From positions 19,399,209 through 19,463,208 of the forward strand of contig NC_134510.1 of NCBI RefSeq assembly GCF_027942865.1: a stretch of DNA of 64,000 nucleotides, in the 5' to 3' direction. The notes under the pieces were generated by a model. It had not been told where the DNA came from and ran no database searches. It saw only the letters and a program-made list of their open reading frames with translations. The DNA is from Odontesthes bonariensis (Eukaryota > Chordata > Actinopteri > Atheriniformes > Atherinopsidae). Made by a program: the position numbers and the translations under genes. The stretch's first letter is position 1. Every line of letters starts with the position of its first letter. This document shows, in pieces, positions 1 to 12,070 of the stretch.

Positions 1-203
1 CATCTACATCGGAAGCAAAAGTGAGCGATTCAAGTCGATTATGAAGAATGGTTATAAAGCAGCCAACGTGTTGTCGTAACTTTGAAAGTACAACAGTTAC
101 TGAGACTAAAGCTGCACATCACTTTAAAACTGGAAAACAACATTTGACTAAGCAGCGCTGACTTTAGCAACGCACTACGGTCGGTTTTCAAATAAAAACT
201 TAC

Positions 204-290
204 ATTTACAGTCCCGGTGATCAGCAGTTTGACAAAACGATATAACCAAGACGTATCGGTCCATTTCTTGAGAACATTCGTAACTTCAGG
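204..290 (-). other. Possible minus-strand first exon of an unidentified gene downstream of zfat
   Basis: Reading the minus strand, a TATA-like element (TATATAAAC) lies near 304-312 and a strong donor (GTAAGT) at 203-198. A CRE-like GACGTCAA lies near 328-336. An ATG at 264-262 would open a short reading frame into the donor. No protein family was recognised and the rest of such a gene would be outside the window. It could equally be chance. Confidence 0.2.
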
Positions 291-407
291 ATCAACGTTT
301 GTTTATATACATGGCAGCTTTTCCCGCGACGTCAAATTTCCCACCAGTTCTTCTTCTATGCAAAGCGACATGTAAAGAACGTCAACGTCAAATAACATGA
401 AATGCAA

Positions 408-427
408 CACCGCCACCTACTGGACTG
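408..427 (-). promoter_or_regulatory. CTCF-like motif
   Basis: The minus strand reads CCAGTAGGTGGCGGT, which fits every position of the vertebrate CTCF core consensus CCASYAGRKGGCRSY. It lies about 370 bp beyond the zfat stop codon, between zfat and whatever follows. Occupancy is inference. Confidence 0.5.
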
Positions 428-629
428 GGCCTGAACTAACAGATAGGTCAGTGGACATACCTGGCACTGTTGGTGATGCAAACTCACGATTAAGTCAAAT
501 CATTTGAAATGTCTGCAATGATATTTTTAAAGTTTGCAATGAGCAACATGGTCCCTTTGATTTTAATATGGATTATCCCAAAACCCAGCATGAATAACAT
601 TCCTCTTTATGAAAAATAACAATAATAAC

Positions 630-794
630 TTTATTTAAATATACTTTGAACAAAATATACCACACACTCATACATACAACATAACTTAACTGTTCTAATT
701 AATCTGATGAAGGGATCCTGATTATTATAAGTTAACATTCACTAAATCATGACTTTATTGACTACAGCTACATGATGTTAAAACACTTTTGTCA
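630..794 (-). other. zfat: zfat 3' UTR with candidate poly(A) signals
   Basis: Downstream of the TAG at 797-795 there are two AATAAA hexamers on the minus strand, at 759-754 and 635-630. The first is only about 40 bp from the stop, so the second is the more comfortable choice. The real cleavage site cannot be read from sequence. Confidence 0.45.
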
Positions 795-3700
795 CTAGTT
801 GATCTCAACAGTTTGTTCCTGTACATAGACGATATAGTGGTGCATGTTTTCTCCCTGAGTGAGGACCGTCAGAGTCTCCAGGCCATGTGCCTCCTCAACC
901 ACCATCACCTGGTTGCCATCCAGACCGCCCTCTGCATTCACCACCATCAGCTGGTCGCTGCAGTCGCTGACTTCCTGCTCCTCAGCCACCTGCAACTTCA
1001 AGAACAGCTCTGCATCAACATTCTGCCAATCCCTCATTGGTCCCTGAGAAGCTGACATGATGCTGTTTACCTGCTGTACTACTGTCACAGTGCCTGGAGC
1101 CATGGCAACCATAGAGGTGACTGCATCCTGAGTCTCTGAGCTGAATTCAGTGATCTGCTGGATATTAACTGAAGAGATAAGAGGCACGGTTAGTGTACTG
1201 TGTATTTCATGATGAATAATCCTCAGTTTATCTGTTTATCTCCCAATTTGGCTACCGTTGTCCTCCATGACTGCCAGAGGTGCTTCTGTCAGGTGCCCTT
1301 CATCCTCCACAGACACATACTGGGCCTCTACTTCCTCAGCCACCTGCATGTTCACAAATACGGCAGAGACTGCATCAAAAGCTCTCCATTGTGCTGCTGG
1401 TGTCTTGCTCAAGCCTGAATTTTTTTCTCTCTGTATCTGAACACTGCTTACCTCCCATGTGCCTTCTACCACTTTCAGACTGTGTTTGCTCTTGAGGTGA
1501 CGGTTTAGCTCCCACTTTGTTCCGTAAACAAACTCACACTCCGGACACTTCATACCACCTAAACACAGGCACACAAAAGCAAGCGTGTTGAGATTACTTT
1601 TTTTAACCCAACCTTTATGATGTAAAAAATCCCTAAAGTTTACGACAAAATAATATAACAACAGACATATCTGATATTTTCTCAACATCCCTCTAGTGTT
1701 TTTTTTTTTTTAAAGAAGCGTTACACTGGTGAAGAAAGATGTGACTTTAGAGGGAAAGCAGAGATAGGACCTTGCTGCTTGAGAGTGTCAGAGTTAGGCA
1801 GTCCAGGTCCGGCATTCTCGTATGTCTGATCTGGGTGCTTCATGTTGTAGTGTCGCTTCAGAGCACCAGCGATGTTGCAGGAGTAGTGGCAGTGAGCACA
1901 ACGAAACGGCTACAAAACACAAGCACACACCAAGAGAATTCAAATGTTATACATGTGAGATAAAGATGAAAAGTTAGCTTAGCATTTTCACCGGTTATTA
2001 CTGCTCTTTAATCTAAGTTATAACACAACAGCAAAAAAGGAAATTACATTTGACTTTGGTAACACTATAAATCAGACTGACTTACCTCACATTGTTGGTT
2101 TAAACTGTAACATGTTGGTGACATTCTGAATTTATGCCAACTGCTTTTTACACAAAAACAGATTTAACTGGGTTTTTTTTTTTGTTTGTTTTTCTTTTTG
2201 CTGGGGATTTGCCATCACACCGATGTAGTATAGAGATGTCATAGACACCGAAACTGTGCATATTAATACACAGCTATGTAATAGTACTGCATAGTTGTTA
2301 CTAATACTAGTACTAGTAATACTTGTTACTAATATTAGTAACAAGTGCATATTCTCACCTTGAACTTAGCATGTTGCTCCATGTGTCTGAGCAAGGACGG
2401 TTTAAAGACTGAAGAGAAGTCACACTCTGAACACTGAAAGCGCTTCCCTGGACAGAGACAAAACCCATCACTCTTCATGTTTATCATTGCCCAGTCAAAG
2501 TCCTGCTATTCCAACATGAGGCCTGCTGTGTTAACAAATCTGAAGCAGCCTGCGTCGTACCTTCATCCGTGTGACTCAGTCTGTGGCTTTTCAGCGTGAG
2601 CTTAGATTTGAACTTTTTACCGCACAGATCACAGAGGTGATGTCTCTCTATGTTGTGTCGGTTCATGTGAGTCTTCAGATTGCTCCGACTGCGGCTTGTG
2701 TAGTCACACACACTGCAGACATATGGCTTCAAACCTGCCCGCACGGACGCAAACAAACACACTCAGATCAAGACGACAGATACATTTCCATTGTGCGGAA
2801 ACAAAGCAAGAAAAAGGTGACTTAATGAAGACAATTTCATTCTAAAATGCTGTTTTTTTGTTGTTTTTTTTAAATTAAAGGTCATTTGAGAGTAAGTACT
2901 TTAATCAAATATGGCTTTTTAGTGACAGTTGTGGACAAAGTTCTCTATGGGTGACTGATGTATAGGCATGTATGAGCTACACAACAGCTGCCAACGGCTA
3001 AAAACACCACAAAAAGCAGTACTGGGAAAATGAAAGAGATGTTAAAAACTGTGTTCTCTGAAACCTTCACCAACATCTGCTCCGAGCTGCAGTATCTCAG
3101 CCTCAGGACAGCTGTAACTTCAAGGTAAATAGCTCATCAAGGTGAAGGAGTACAGTGGGGGCCGGGAGGAGCATGTGTACGGGAAACAATTAAAACTGCA
3201 CTGCATAGTTGCTGTGGCTCGTGTGTAAACTGCCTCCATCACTTCACAGGAGAATAAATGGGGGAGAGCAAAAATATGTGTGAAGAAACAGAGAAAAACT
3301 GCAAAAGCAAAACAGTCATTATAACCCCAGAATTACATAAGAGAATTACATAGTATGTTCCTACGACGCCTACATGTGCATTTTCATTCTGGTCCTCCCT
3401 TCTGGAGGGCAGCCAGGAGGACGAAGAGACAGATGGCAGCTGGGCTCATAAAGAAATGAGAAAGTCAAACTCTGCGCAGAGCTGTAACCCCGTGCTGTGA
3501 GTGTGTGCTTGTCTGTGTTAGTGCCGGAGTGATATCGCACCTTGGTGTGCCCAGATGTGCTGCTGAAAGTCACTGCTGTTCTTTAGGAAGTAGGAGTCAC
3601 AGTAAGGGCACTTCTCGGCACGCTGCACCATCAGGCCTTTGCCTCGCACGGGCAGTTTGTCTGTCAAAAAACATTTATGCAAACAGAAAAAAAAAAGGTC

Positions 3701-6700
3701 CAATCGCTTGCAGAGAGCTAAAATGAACGAAATGCAGCTGAAACACTATCATGCTTTTAAAGACGGGTAGAAATAGCTTTTAAACAACAGACATTACTGA
3801 GCAGTAAGTGTGTTTTGGCTTTTTCTTTAAATACACTGTTGTCTTGGTGGAAAATGTTTCCTTTACCAGGGTGGGATGATTTAATGTGGTTTTTCAGCTT
3901 GTGCTCTGGATAACTGCGATGGCAGACAGGACAGGTCGCACTGCTACCCTGTAAACGTCAACAAGAGAAAGGAAGATTACCAAAGGAAAGGACTGACGCG
4001 CACATCTATTACAGATATAACGTCGGAGGTGTATTTCACCCGAGACAGCCTCAGATACTCTTAGAGCTGGCATGTTTGATAAATATAGTGTATCGAGGTA
4101 AAAATTAAAGGGGACGAAGTATATACAGTGTTTCTGTGCAATTGCAAATGTCTTCAGGCAGGTTACCTGTTCGTGGTGTGTCCTCATATGGGCTTGAAGT
4201 TTGTACTTATCAGGTGTGGAGTATTTACAGCTGGGACTGGAACAGGGCAGCAGCAAGCCGCTGTGTTTTTGGATCTGGTGCCGCTTTAAAGAACTTTTGG
4301 TGATGGAGGAGTAGCTGCACTTTGAACAGTAATGCAAGTGCTCCTTGGTGTGTGTGCGTACGTGGACATTAAAATGGACTTTGTACCAGAACAGTTTACC
4401 TGTGAAGCAGAAAAATGTGATTAGAAGCAGCTGATACTAGCATTAAAAATACATTTAAAAAAAACTTCAGAAAGCTAGTGTATAAAAGGGGCATCATCTC
4501 ACCGCAGTATTGACATTCAAGGTCACCATAAATTTTTCTGAGCCTCTGGAAAGTCTCCATATCAAGCCGAGTCTTCTGAAGAGATGAAAACACCTGCTGG
4601 AAGGCACTCTGATGGAAAACCTCCGACACCCACCCAGAGAAAAGAAAAAGTCAGGACCAAGCATAACAGGATAAATACTACCTTAGGACACCACAGACAA
4701 ATTAATATATGAGCGCAAACCAAATTAAAATGATGTCTGCTGGTGTGAAAATCACCACTGTTCCATGTAAATAAAGAAAAACCAAAGGTTGTTAATTACT
4801 TGTTGAACTGATAAATTCAGAAAAGGAAACACTCATGCCAATCCAGCTTTAAATTTACCTTTTCTGAGGGCAGAGTTTGGTCATTGTCCACCTGAGGACT
4901 AGAGGACGAATGCGTGTCTGTGCTTAAATCAGACAAGTTTGCGTTTCCAGATGATGAAGATGTGTGAGTATTTTGGGCCGCAGATGTGTTTTCTGCAGAT
5001 GTTTGTGTGTTTTCTTTAGTCTTGTTCTCCAAGAGCGGGGTGTGAATGCTCTCTGGTGATAAAGAGGTATGCGTGTTCTCTTTAAGTCTTTCAGCTGCGG
5101 CAGTGCATGCTGACGCATTGTGTAACTTCTCCTCAACCGTTGCTTCGTCACATCTGTCTTGGGTACTTTGCCGAGTACTTCCTTTATTCAATTGTTCTTC
5201 TGCTTCTACATTTCTTTCCTCAGGTTTGGCTTGTTCTTCCTCCCTCTCTTCCCTCAGCTCCTCTCCATCCCCACTTCGCCGCTCCTCCCTTTCCGCAACA
5301 TTACTTCCAACCTCCTCACTCATCCGGTCGTCTTGGCGTTCCTGGACCACGCTGTGCTCTTCCACCGTTCCTCTCTCCGTCCCCTCGCTCCCTGTGCCTC
5401 CCTCGGGCGGAATCAGGTAGTAACTCATGTTGATGCAGTCGGTGAAGGCCTGCTCTTGAGCCAGCTCGGGGTGCGACTCTTCCAGGTGACTCTTCAGTCT
5501 CTGCGAGCTGACCAACTTCTCATTGCAGACACAGCAAACGTAGAGAAAGAGGTGCTTCCTGATGTGCGCAGCGAGGGCGACCATCTTGGTTGCAGCGTGG
5601 TCACAGAGAAGGCAGGCGAAGGGGCGCTGAGGCCCATGGATCAGCAGGTGGCGCTCCCGCTCCAGCTGGTTCTTGAAGCGTCGGTTACAGGTGGAACAGC
5701 GGTACAGGAGCTGTCTGAGGCCCTGACGTGTCTTTAACCTGGATTACAAGGACAATGAATCAGAAAGGCAGGTGTGTTGGAGTTAAATAATTAAAAGATA
5801 TGAAACATTCAGAAAAACATGTCTCCAAACAATACCACCATCCTTGTAAATAAACTATTTTACCATGGAGACAGAGTAATTACTGTGGGTTTCAACTATA
5901 GTTAAAATCTTTTTCAGACACAGTTAGTTTATGTTATTAGAAATGTGCCTAAGGAGCTATTCGCCATCCCTATGGAAATGGACTTTTATTCATATTAACT
6001 GTAGATCAAAATTGGTCGGCGAAACAGGGTCAAACCTCAGTTGTTGGTAGTTCTGGTAAACAGCCGGATCTTTCAGATTATGTCGTTTCTCCATGTGTTT
6101 CAGCAAGTTCTTCACATCAGAGTACTTTTTGTCACAGAAGATGCAGTGCTGCTTCTTCTTCAGATGGACCCGCTCTATGTGGACCTGCGTCACCAGAAAC
6201 ACAAGAGTTCCAGTTGCCACCGGGAAACACTATTGCCACGCTCAAAATGTATCCAATTAATTTGATTGCAACGGAATTTAATGATTAAATATTTAGACTC
6301 TAAAAGACACGGAATAAAAAAGGGGGGACTAATGTACTGTATTAAGGTAAGTGATGGCATAAATTAAAGAAGACAACAGTTTGGTCATGATGAAAAGAGT
6401 TTAGTCGATGCATTTTGTTTATGCTAATTATGTGAACAAATTAATAACAACACCTTAAGGTGTCCCGGGCTGAGGCAGCTGAAAGGACAGTGCTGACAGC
6501 TGAACTTCTCTCCTGTGTGCTTCCTCAGATGAACGTTCAGGTTTGCTTTAAAGGCAAAAACATGCAAGTAAGAAACACCACTGTCTCTCTTTCCATGTCT
6601 TCCTACTTCAGTTTCTCAAAACAGTATAGTTTTAACATTTTTGGAGTACAAACGTGTTCTTCGTTCTGAGTCCTGAGTCCGCATTTACCTTTGATGGCTG

Positions 6701-9700
6701 ATGCGTAGTCACAGTTTGGACACTGAAAGGGTTTTTCCTGGGTGTGTGTCCTGAGGTGGGCAACCAGCGAGTGTCTGAACTTGAAGATCTTATTGCAAAA
6801 CTCACAGGCAAAGATCTTCAACTGGCTCTGAAGTAAACTGGGAAGCAAGGAGTGAAAATAGTCATTTTACAAGTTCACCAATGTCATTGTTAATGCTACT
6901 GTAGTGATGGGAGGTGTTGTTAAAGTGGAGTAAAACAGATTAGTTCTTCAGTTGGCTACAGAGAAAACATGTACTGCCAACATGCAAACAATGGATTATT
7001 AGAGGGAGCCTTTACCTCCAATTCTAGAAATGTCACAAAATAAAATCAATATCTACATATTTACAAAAAAAAACATAATATTCTAATAGTACTTGGAAGC
7101 TTCCTGCTTGATAGAATATTCCTGGAAGCCTTTGCTGGCGGCTGCTGTTGTAGTAGAGGTTGGGCTAGAGTTAGGAGCAGAAAACATGAGGATCAGAAGA
7201 TCAGGACATTAATAGGTTACACTGCCACTTCCAGCAACTAAAAACATCCAATTTGTTTCAATGTAGCAAGATTACAAGCTATCAGTTCACTGTGACTATG
7301 ACATATGTGTTACATCTGAAGAATTAGAAGAAAAAAGTATATTTTCTATTACTATACCTTTGTTCCTGGTCTGTTGCAGGGTTATTTTCACGTGCAAGGT
7401 GCTAAAAACCCAGAGACATTCAGTGAAAAGGACCATAGAAAATCAGGATTTATACATAAAATCAACTGAACCGGTAATTGTGAGATAATAAAAACTAGAC
7501 TAGACCAAACGTTATCACAGAATCGCCACATTTTATTCATAGATACACTGTAAAAGTGCCACGATTTATTTCAGAAAGCACAAGCTTCAAATGAAACGTT
7601 TATTATGATCAAGTTAAATCGGTTTACTGCATCACAAAATGCTGTCAACAGCTTTATCTGGAGCAGTCTGTAAATGTAACATGATGTAAAATGTTCTACA
7701 AAAACAAGTGGACTATCCAAAGTAGACCAAAATTAATGAAGTTTTATACACCACAAAGGTATTGTAGTGGAGGCACAAATGTCAACATGGTCTCATATCA
7801 TTGTCAAATGTTAGTAAAAGTAAGTGAATTAAAACGTATTTGAAGCTGGCTGAATACAATGCTCCACAATATTCCTTGCTTACCTGCGGTTGAGCTTGGA
7901 CAGCCACAGTTTCTGCTGAACTGTCCTCTACTGGAATCATTTTAGAAACCCCTGGAATTGAATAAAAACACACACACACACAGACATATATATATATACA
8001 CATACACATATAATCTTCCATTTTAGCCAAAATGTAAAAAAAAAAACTAGCACAAAGATCTCTTTCAGACTGACCAGGAAGTGTTTCATCCTCTGTAAGA
8101 ACAACATTGATGACTGTTTTTTTGTGCCCTGCTTCGGTTGATACACGACTTCGGTTACTTCTTGGGGGTCTAAAGTTGCTCACACCTTCATGCGGAGAGG
8201 AGATTGTATTTAGTGCAGACTAAAGGAGTCTTGTTTTGTCCGAGACTACATGTAGATTTCAAAACGTACCTTTTTCTCCATTGAGTCTCGGTCTTGCTGG
8301 GTTTTGTTTTGATTGGTTTGAATCTGCACTTCCAGAATCCAGATTTCCAGAGGCCTCACCCTCTTTTCCACCACAGATGCTCCCTAAAAGTGATCGGGAC
8401 CGTCAATCCGCACAACCTAAAATGCCAGTTTCAATAAAGCTATACTGTCTGTTCTTTTTTCAAACATGTTAAGGTTAATCCAGAGATATTTATTCATCTT
8501 TTAACATGTTGCGTATATCTTCCAATGCACTACTGTTCTGTAGAAGCATCTATAGTACATATTGGCTGCACATCGTTGACACTTAAACAAGTCTGCCTTT
8601 ACTTTCCTTACCATTCTCGGTGTCATCCTCCTCTTCATCCTCTTCCCTCAGGCAGATGTGTTTCAGGATTTGTCGCCTGTTGCGGAACGAACGATGGCAA
8701 TCTCTGCATTTCAGCCCTAAAATCCCCTCTTCTCTCTCACCTCACCAAAGTAAAACAATAACAGTCAGAATGCAGTTATGCACATTGTTTTTTATAGGTT
8801 ACAAATACATTGCAACAATACTACCTTGAGCAGAGGTACTATGTCGGTCTCCTTCCTTTTTCTTTATTTCTTCTCTTTTAAAAGGATCCTCTGGTGAATG
8901 GGTGGTGATGGCCGTGCCCTCAGTCAAATCCACACGTGTCTTCTTTGTAGAGCCCTTCGGTCGTCCTCGTTTTCGTTTCACTGGGCTCTCTGCGAGTCAA
9001 TAAAAGAGTGAGATAATTAAGAAGGCAGCACTGTTTTTGTCTAACTGTAGCCTGCGTATCAAGTCACGTCACAAAACTCCAATTCCTTTTTTCCTTTCTG
9101 ATCATGTGTATTTGTTTTGCATTTCAACTGATTGATAAACAACTATCTACAATTAATTTGATGGGTCCAATAATACATGCCCAGTGTTCAAATATATCCT
9201 TGAGCTGCAGAATGCAGTGATTCTTATTCTACCATAACTTCTACAATTCTAGAAATTCGTAGACACGTTCTGTAACAGTATTGCCAGGGTACTCTTACCT
9301 GCCAGCTTCTCAATAGGCTCTGTTACAAGGGGCTGCAATGCAATGATGATATCATCTGGAGGCTCATGTTGGGGGTGCAGCTGAGAGCAGTGGGTCAGGA
9401 GCTGAGAGCGACTTGGGGAGAAGAGGTTGCACAGCCGACACATGAACACAGACCCAGCTTGAGAGAGACGAGGAGAGAAAAGGTGGCAGATGCAGAGGCC
9501 AGTACACTGTTCAAATATACACTATACATGTATTAAACAACTACTACACAACCATTCATATACTTCCTTTTTAAAATTAACCACAACTGCTTGCCGTGGT
9601 CCGCTTAATTAGGTTTACGGTCTCAAAACTTCCTTTCCTGAACTTTTTCAGCTTGTTAACAGTCAGCTGGCACTTGAAACTTTCATAACAGGCACGTCAA

Positions 9701-9923
9701 AATACTCGGTAACTATTTGTACTTTTACGACAAAGTCTTTACTTAAAGGCCACAGTTTGACAGAAAATAAAAAAAAATTCAAATCAGCGCATGCACGGGT
9801 TTCGATGAGTTTAAATTGGAGTACGTTGGTTTATTTTGATTGGGCCCAAGATAAAATGAGGACCCAATAAACATATTCGAGTTTAAACTAGCCAAAATTC
9901 TCACCTGTTTTTTGCCCCTCCAT
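795..9923 (-). CDS. zfat: ZFAT, zinc finger and AT-hook domain transcription factor
   Basis: Nuclear DNA-binding regulator known from haematopoietic and endothelial development. Coding exons, in transcription order: 9923-9905, 9457-9299, 8989-8825, 8716-8612, 8383-8270, 8185-8075, 7951-7884, 7401-7358, 7164-7093, 6837-6689, 6545-6454, 6184-6036, 5738-4859, 4620(or 4608)-4503, 4399-4167, 3948-3867, 3660-3541, 2734-2561, 2447-2359, 1909-1771, 1558-1452, 1403-1256, 1168-795. All have GT/AG borders and phases join without a stop, giving about 1,236 residues (1,232 with the other exon-14 acceptor), close to human ZFAT (1,243). An AT-hook ([10 protein letters not shown]) lies near residues 64-73. 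I count 19 finger units: two near the N-terminus, seven at about 298-505, ten at about 745-1055. Finger 2 has a CCHC ending. An acidic E/R-rich linker separates the two large clusters. The C-terminus has the conserved [11 protein letters not shown] and YIVYVQE motifs. The start is the only ATG joining in phase to the first finger exon. Exons 5-9, outside the fingers, are the least certain. Confidence 0.95.
2321..2346. repeat. 26-bp perfect palindrome in zfat intron
   Basis: Each arm is 13 nt (ACTTGTTACTAAT and its exact reverse complement) with no spacer. It sits 7 nt into the zfat intron after the GTGAG donor of the exon ending at 2359. A related, less perfect repeat of ACTAGT and TACTAAT units lies just next to it at 2296-2320. 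Confidence 0.9.
7969..8010. repeat. (CA)n/(TA)n microsatellite in zfat intron
   Basis: A CA run followed by a TA run and imperfect ACAT units lies in the intron between the exons ending at 8075 and starting at 7951. Confidence 0.9.
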
Positions 9924-10135
9924 TTGTTCCCACGTCTAGAAAGTCAATTAAATGTACTCTATCAAGTATATATCCTAATGGAATCGCGATATCAAGATTC
10001 AAAGCTTAATTTGACTTTACGAACAGATAAATTTCTGTCGAATCTGCGACACAAGTGCATCCAGCCAGCGGAAGTAGACGGGACTGTCACGCTGGCCCTG
10101 TAACCTGCAGCGCCTCTCAGCGGCGGGAGGACAAT
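9924..10135 (-). promoter_or_regulatory. zfat: zfat 5' UTR and likely promoter
   Basis: This stretch lies directly upstream of the zfat start codon. It is richer in CpG than the AT-rich DNA around it, especially at 10,040-10,130. An ETS-type core (GCGGAAGT) is visible on the plus strand at about 10,068-10,075. No TATA box was recognised. The transcription start is not determined. Confidence 0.45.
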
Positions 10136-10950
10136 AGCTATACATTTAACCACATCTAAAATGGGTTTGGCAAAAAAAATTCTTACATTTCTAGGTACCA
10201 TTTTGATATTAAGTTGGTGAATAACACTATAAGTTTTTACTAATAAAAAAAAAAGAAAATACTTAGACCATCAAAAAATTCTACAATGAGAGAAATAACT
10301 TACAACTGGAAAGCAATGAGAAATAGTTTTTAACTTACTAAGGCTAAATTATTACTTAGTTTTAAAGGTTTTCTCACTGGGTGGAGTGATTTGCAAGTGT
10401 CCAGGCTGTGACTGGAGCAGGCTGAATTATCCTTCTTGACCTTCCTAATGCAGGACTTACAGTAGTTCAAGGTGGTTGGTATTACCATCAATCACTTGCA
10501 AACTCACGGCTGCAGGCAGGCAGATGTCAGCAAAAGTGCAATTCTAATGTGCTCTCGACTTAATTTGAAGAGCCTACCATTCAATTACAAAAAAATTCAG
10601 ATACAGATATATAAGGTAAGGTTTGCTACAAACTCATCTGAATGAACGTTTTGTATTGTGTTGTTTTTTTTACCTCTCTCAAGTAGCAGAACAAAAATGT
10701 TTTAGTTTTGGTAAACAAAATAATTCATAGTCATTATGTAGATAGGTGATTGAATAAGGTTCACCCACTGCTCTTGTTGTATCACTGATTGTATATGTAA
10801 GGTTTTAATTTCAATACATACATTGATCTTTTTAGATCATATATTATAAATGATATACTTTATTAGGTTCCATTAGCCATATGGAGCTCAGTCAGATGAA
10901 AAATTGAAAAAAGTCATGTAAAAAATGGAGGACCCATTGAACAGCGACAG
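10136..10950. other. Intergenic stretch between zfat 5' end and ptp4a3 3' end
   Basis: AT-rich sequence with no convincing reading frame, splice-bordered exon or recognised repeat family. zfat starts on one side and the ptp4a3 transcript ends on the other. Both run leftward. Confidence 0.5.
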
Positions 10951-10959
10951 TTTTGTCAG

Positions 10960-12070
10960 GCAAGACGAAATCTTTATTAAACAATGCAAAAATTTACAGA
11001 CATACATACAGTTACAGCTTCTTTTCTTTTTTTTCCTTTTTTTACATAAAAAAAGTGTCAGCCCAGGCCACCTACAGGATACAACAATATCTAAAGACTG
11101 CTGGTCTCACACACACTCAAACAAACACATGCACACACATCATATGAACAATGCTCTCCTTCATCTTCCCTTAATCTGCCTCTTGTTTACTTCGACTTTA
11201 CGTTCCCTTCTCTCTCTTTGTTTCCTCACAAATTGTTGTTCAGGAAATGAGATCAGGTTGAAGATGATTTTTAGATAAGACCACAAAAGCAACATACTAA
11301 AACATAAATAATGCACACTCTCTATCGTCAGCAAAAGTTATTTGTATATTAAGTGCCAAAAGCAGTTGTGTACATGCATTGTGAAGGAAAAATACAGGTG
11401 CAGTAAACACCAATCAAGTACGTGTTAGAATGCATTATGCATGAGGATTTGTCCAAATATCTCAGATGTTTTAAGACCGAAATTTGCTTTCGATATAAAA
11501 AAAAGAATTTTAGTTTTGATCCTCAGCATTATGTGTTACTAAGGATCTTCAATGTCATAAAAATAGATACTTACAGATGCTAATTATTGTTTCTGTGATT
11601 TAAACTTAAATTTTGCCGAGGTTTGAACATACTGAGGTCATCAAGTTTGATGGTCTGTCGTAAATCGTAATTATCAGACCCACAACAAAGATTTTCATTG
11701 GTGTCCCGATAAAAATCTGAATGTGAGTCACATACTTTAATACATTGTTCACCACCAACAACTTTGCATTCTTTCTAGAAATATCTATATGTAACAACAA
11801 TCAGTTTTAACATCTCACTCCTGTTTTTTTTTTCTGTCCTTCAACCACTATGTGCACTTTTGTGCTCTCTCACCCATACGATGGAGCAAAGGTGCCCACA
11901 AAATAATCAGTGAAAGAGAAGAAATGATTCAAATTAAAGAAGCTAAATTTTGAGCGTGGCCAAATGGGGCCTCTCTTTCACTGTTTGCGACAGCATTGGA
12001 TGGATTCCTGAGACATTAGTTGAGATGTATCATCATATGTATGCATGCGTTTGTCTGACTGTGTGTGTTT
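10960..12070 (-). other. ptp4a3: ptp4a3 3' UTR
   Basis: About 1.1 kb follows the TGA at 12,073-12,071 on the minus strand with no other gene evident. An AATAAA hexamer lies at 10,978-10,973, giving a plausible 3' end near 10,955. The length is inferred from this signal only. Confidence 0.5.

Noticed and set aside
5159-5737. 192-codon plus-strand ORF
   Set aside because: It is the antisense shadow of the large zfat exon 5738-4859, kept open by that exon's E/R-rich coding bias.
7782-8183. Single 133-codon ORF read as one exon
   Set aside because: It runs through two zfat exons and the intron with the CA/TA microsatellite. The splice sites at 8075 and 7951 give the protein matching ZFAT.
10096-10120. 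CTCF site in the zfat promoter (CAGCGCCTCTCAGCGG)
   Set aside because: Several core positions do not match the consensus on either strand.
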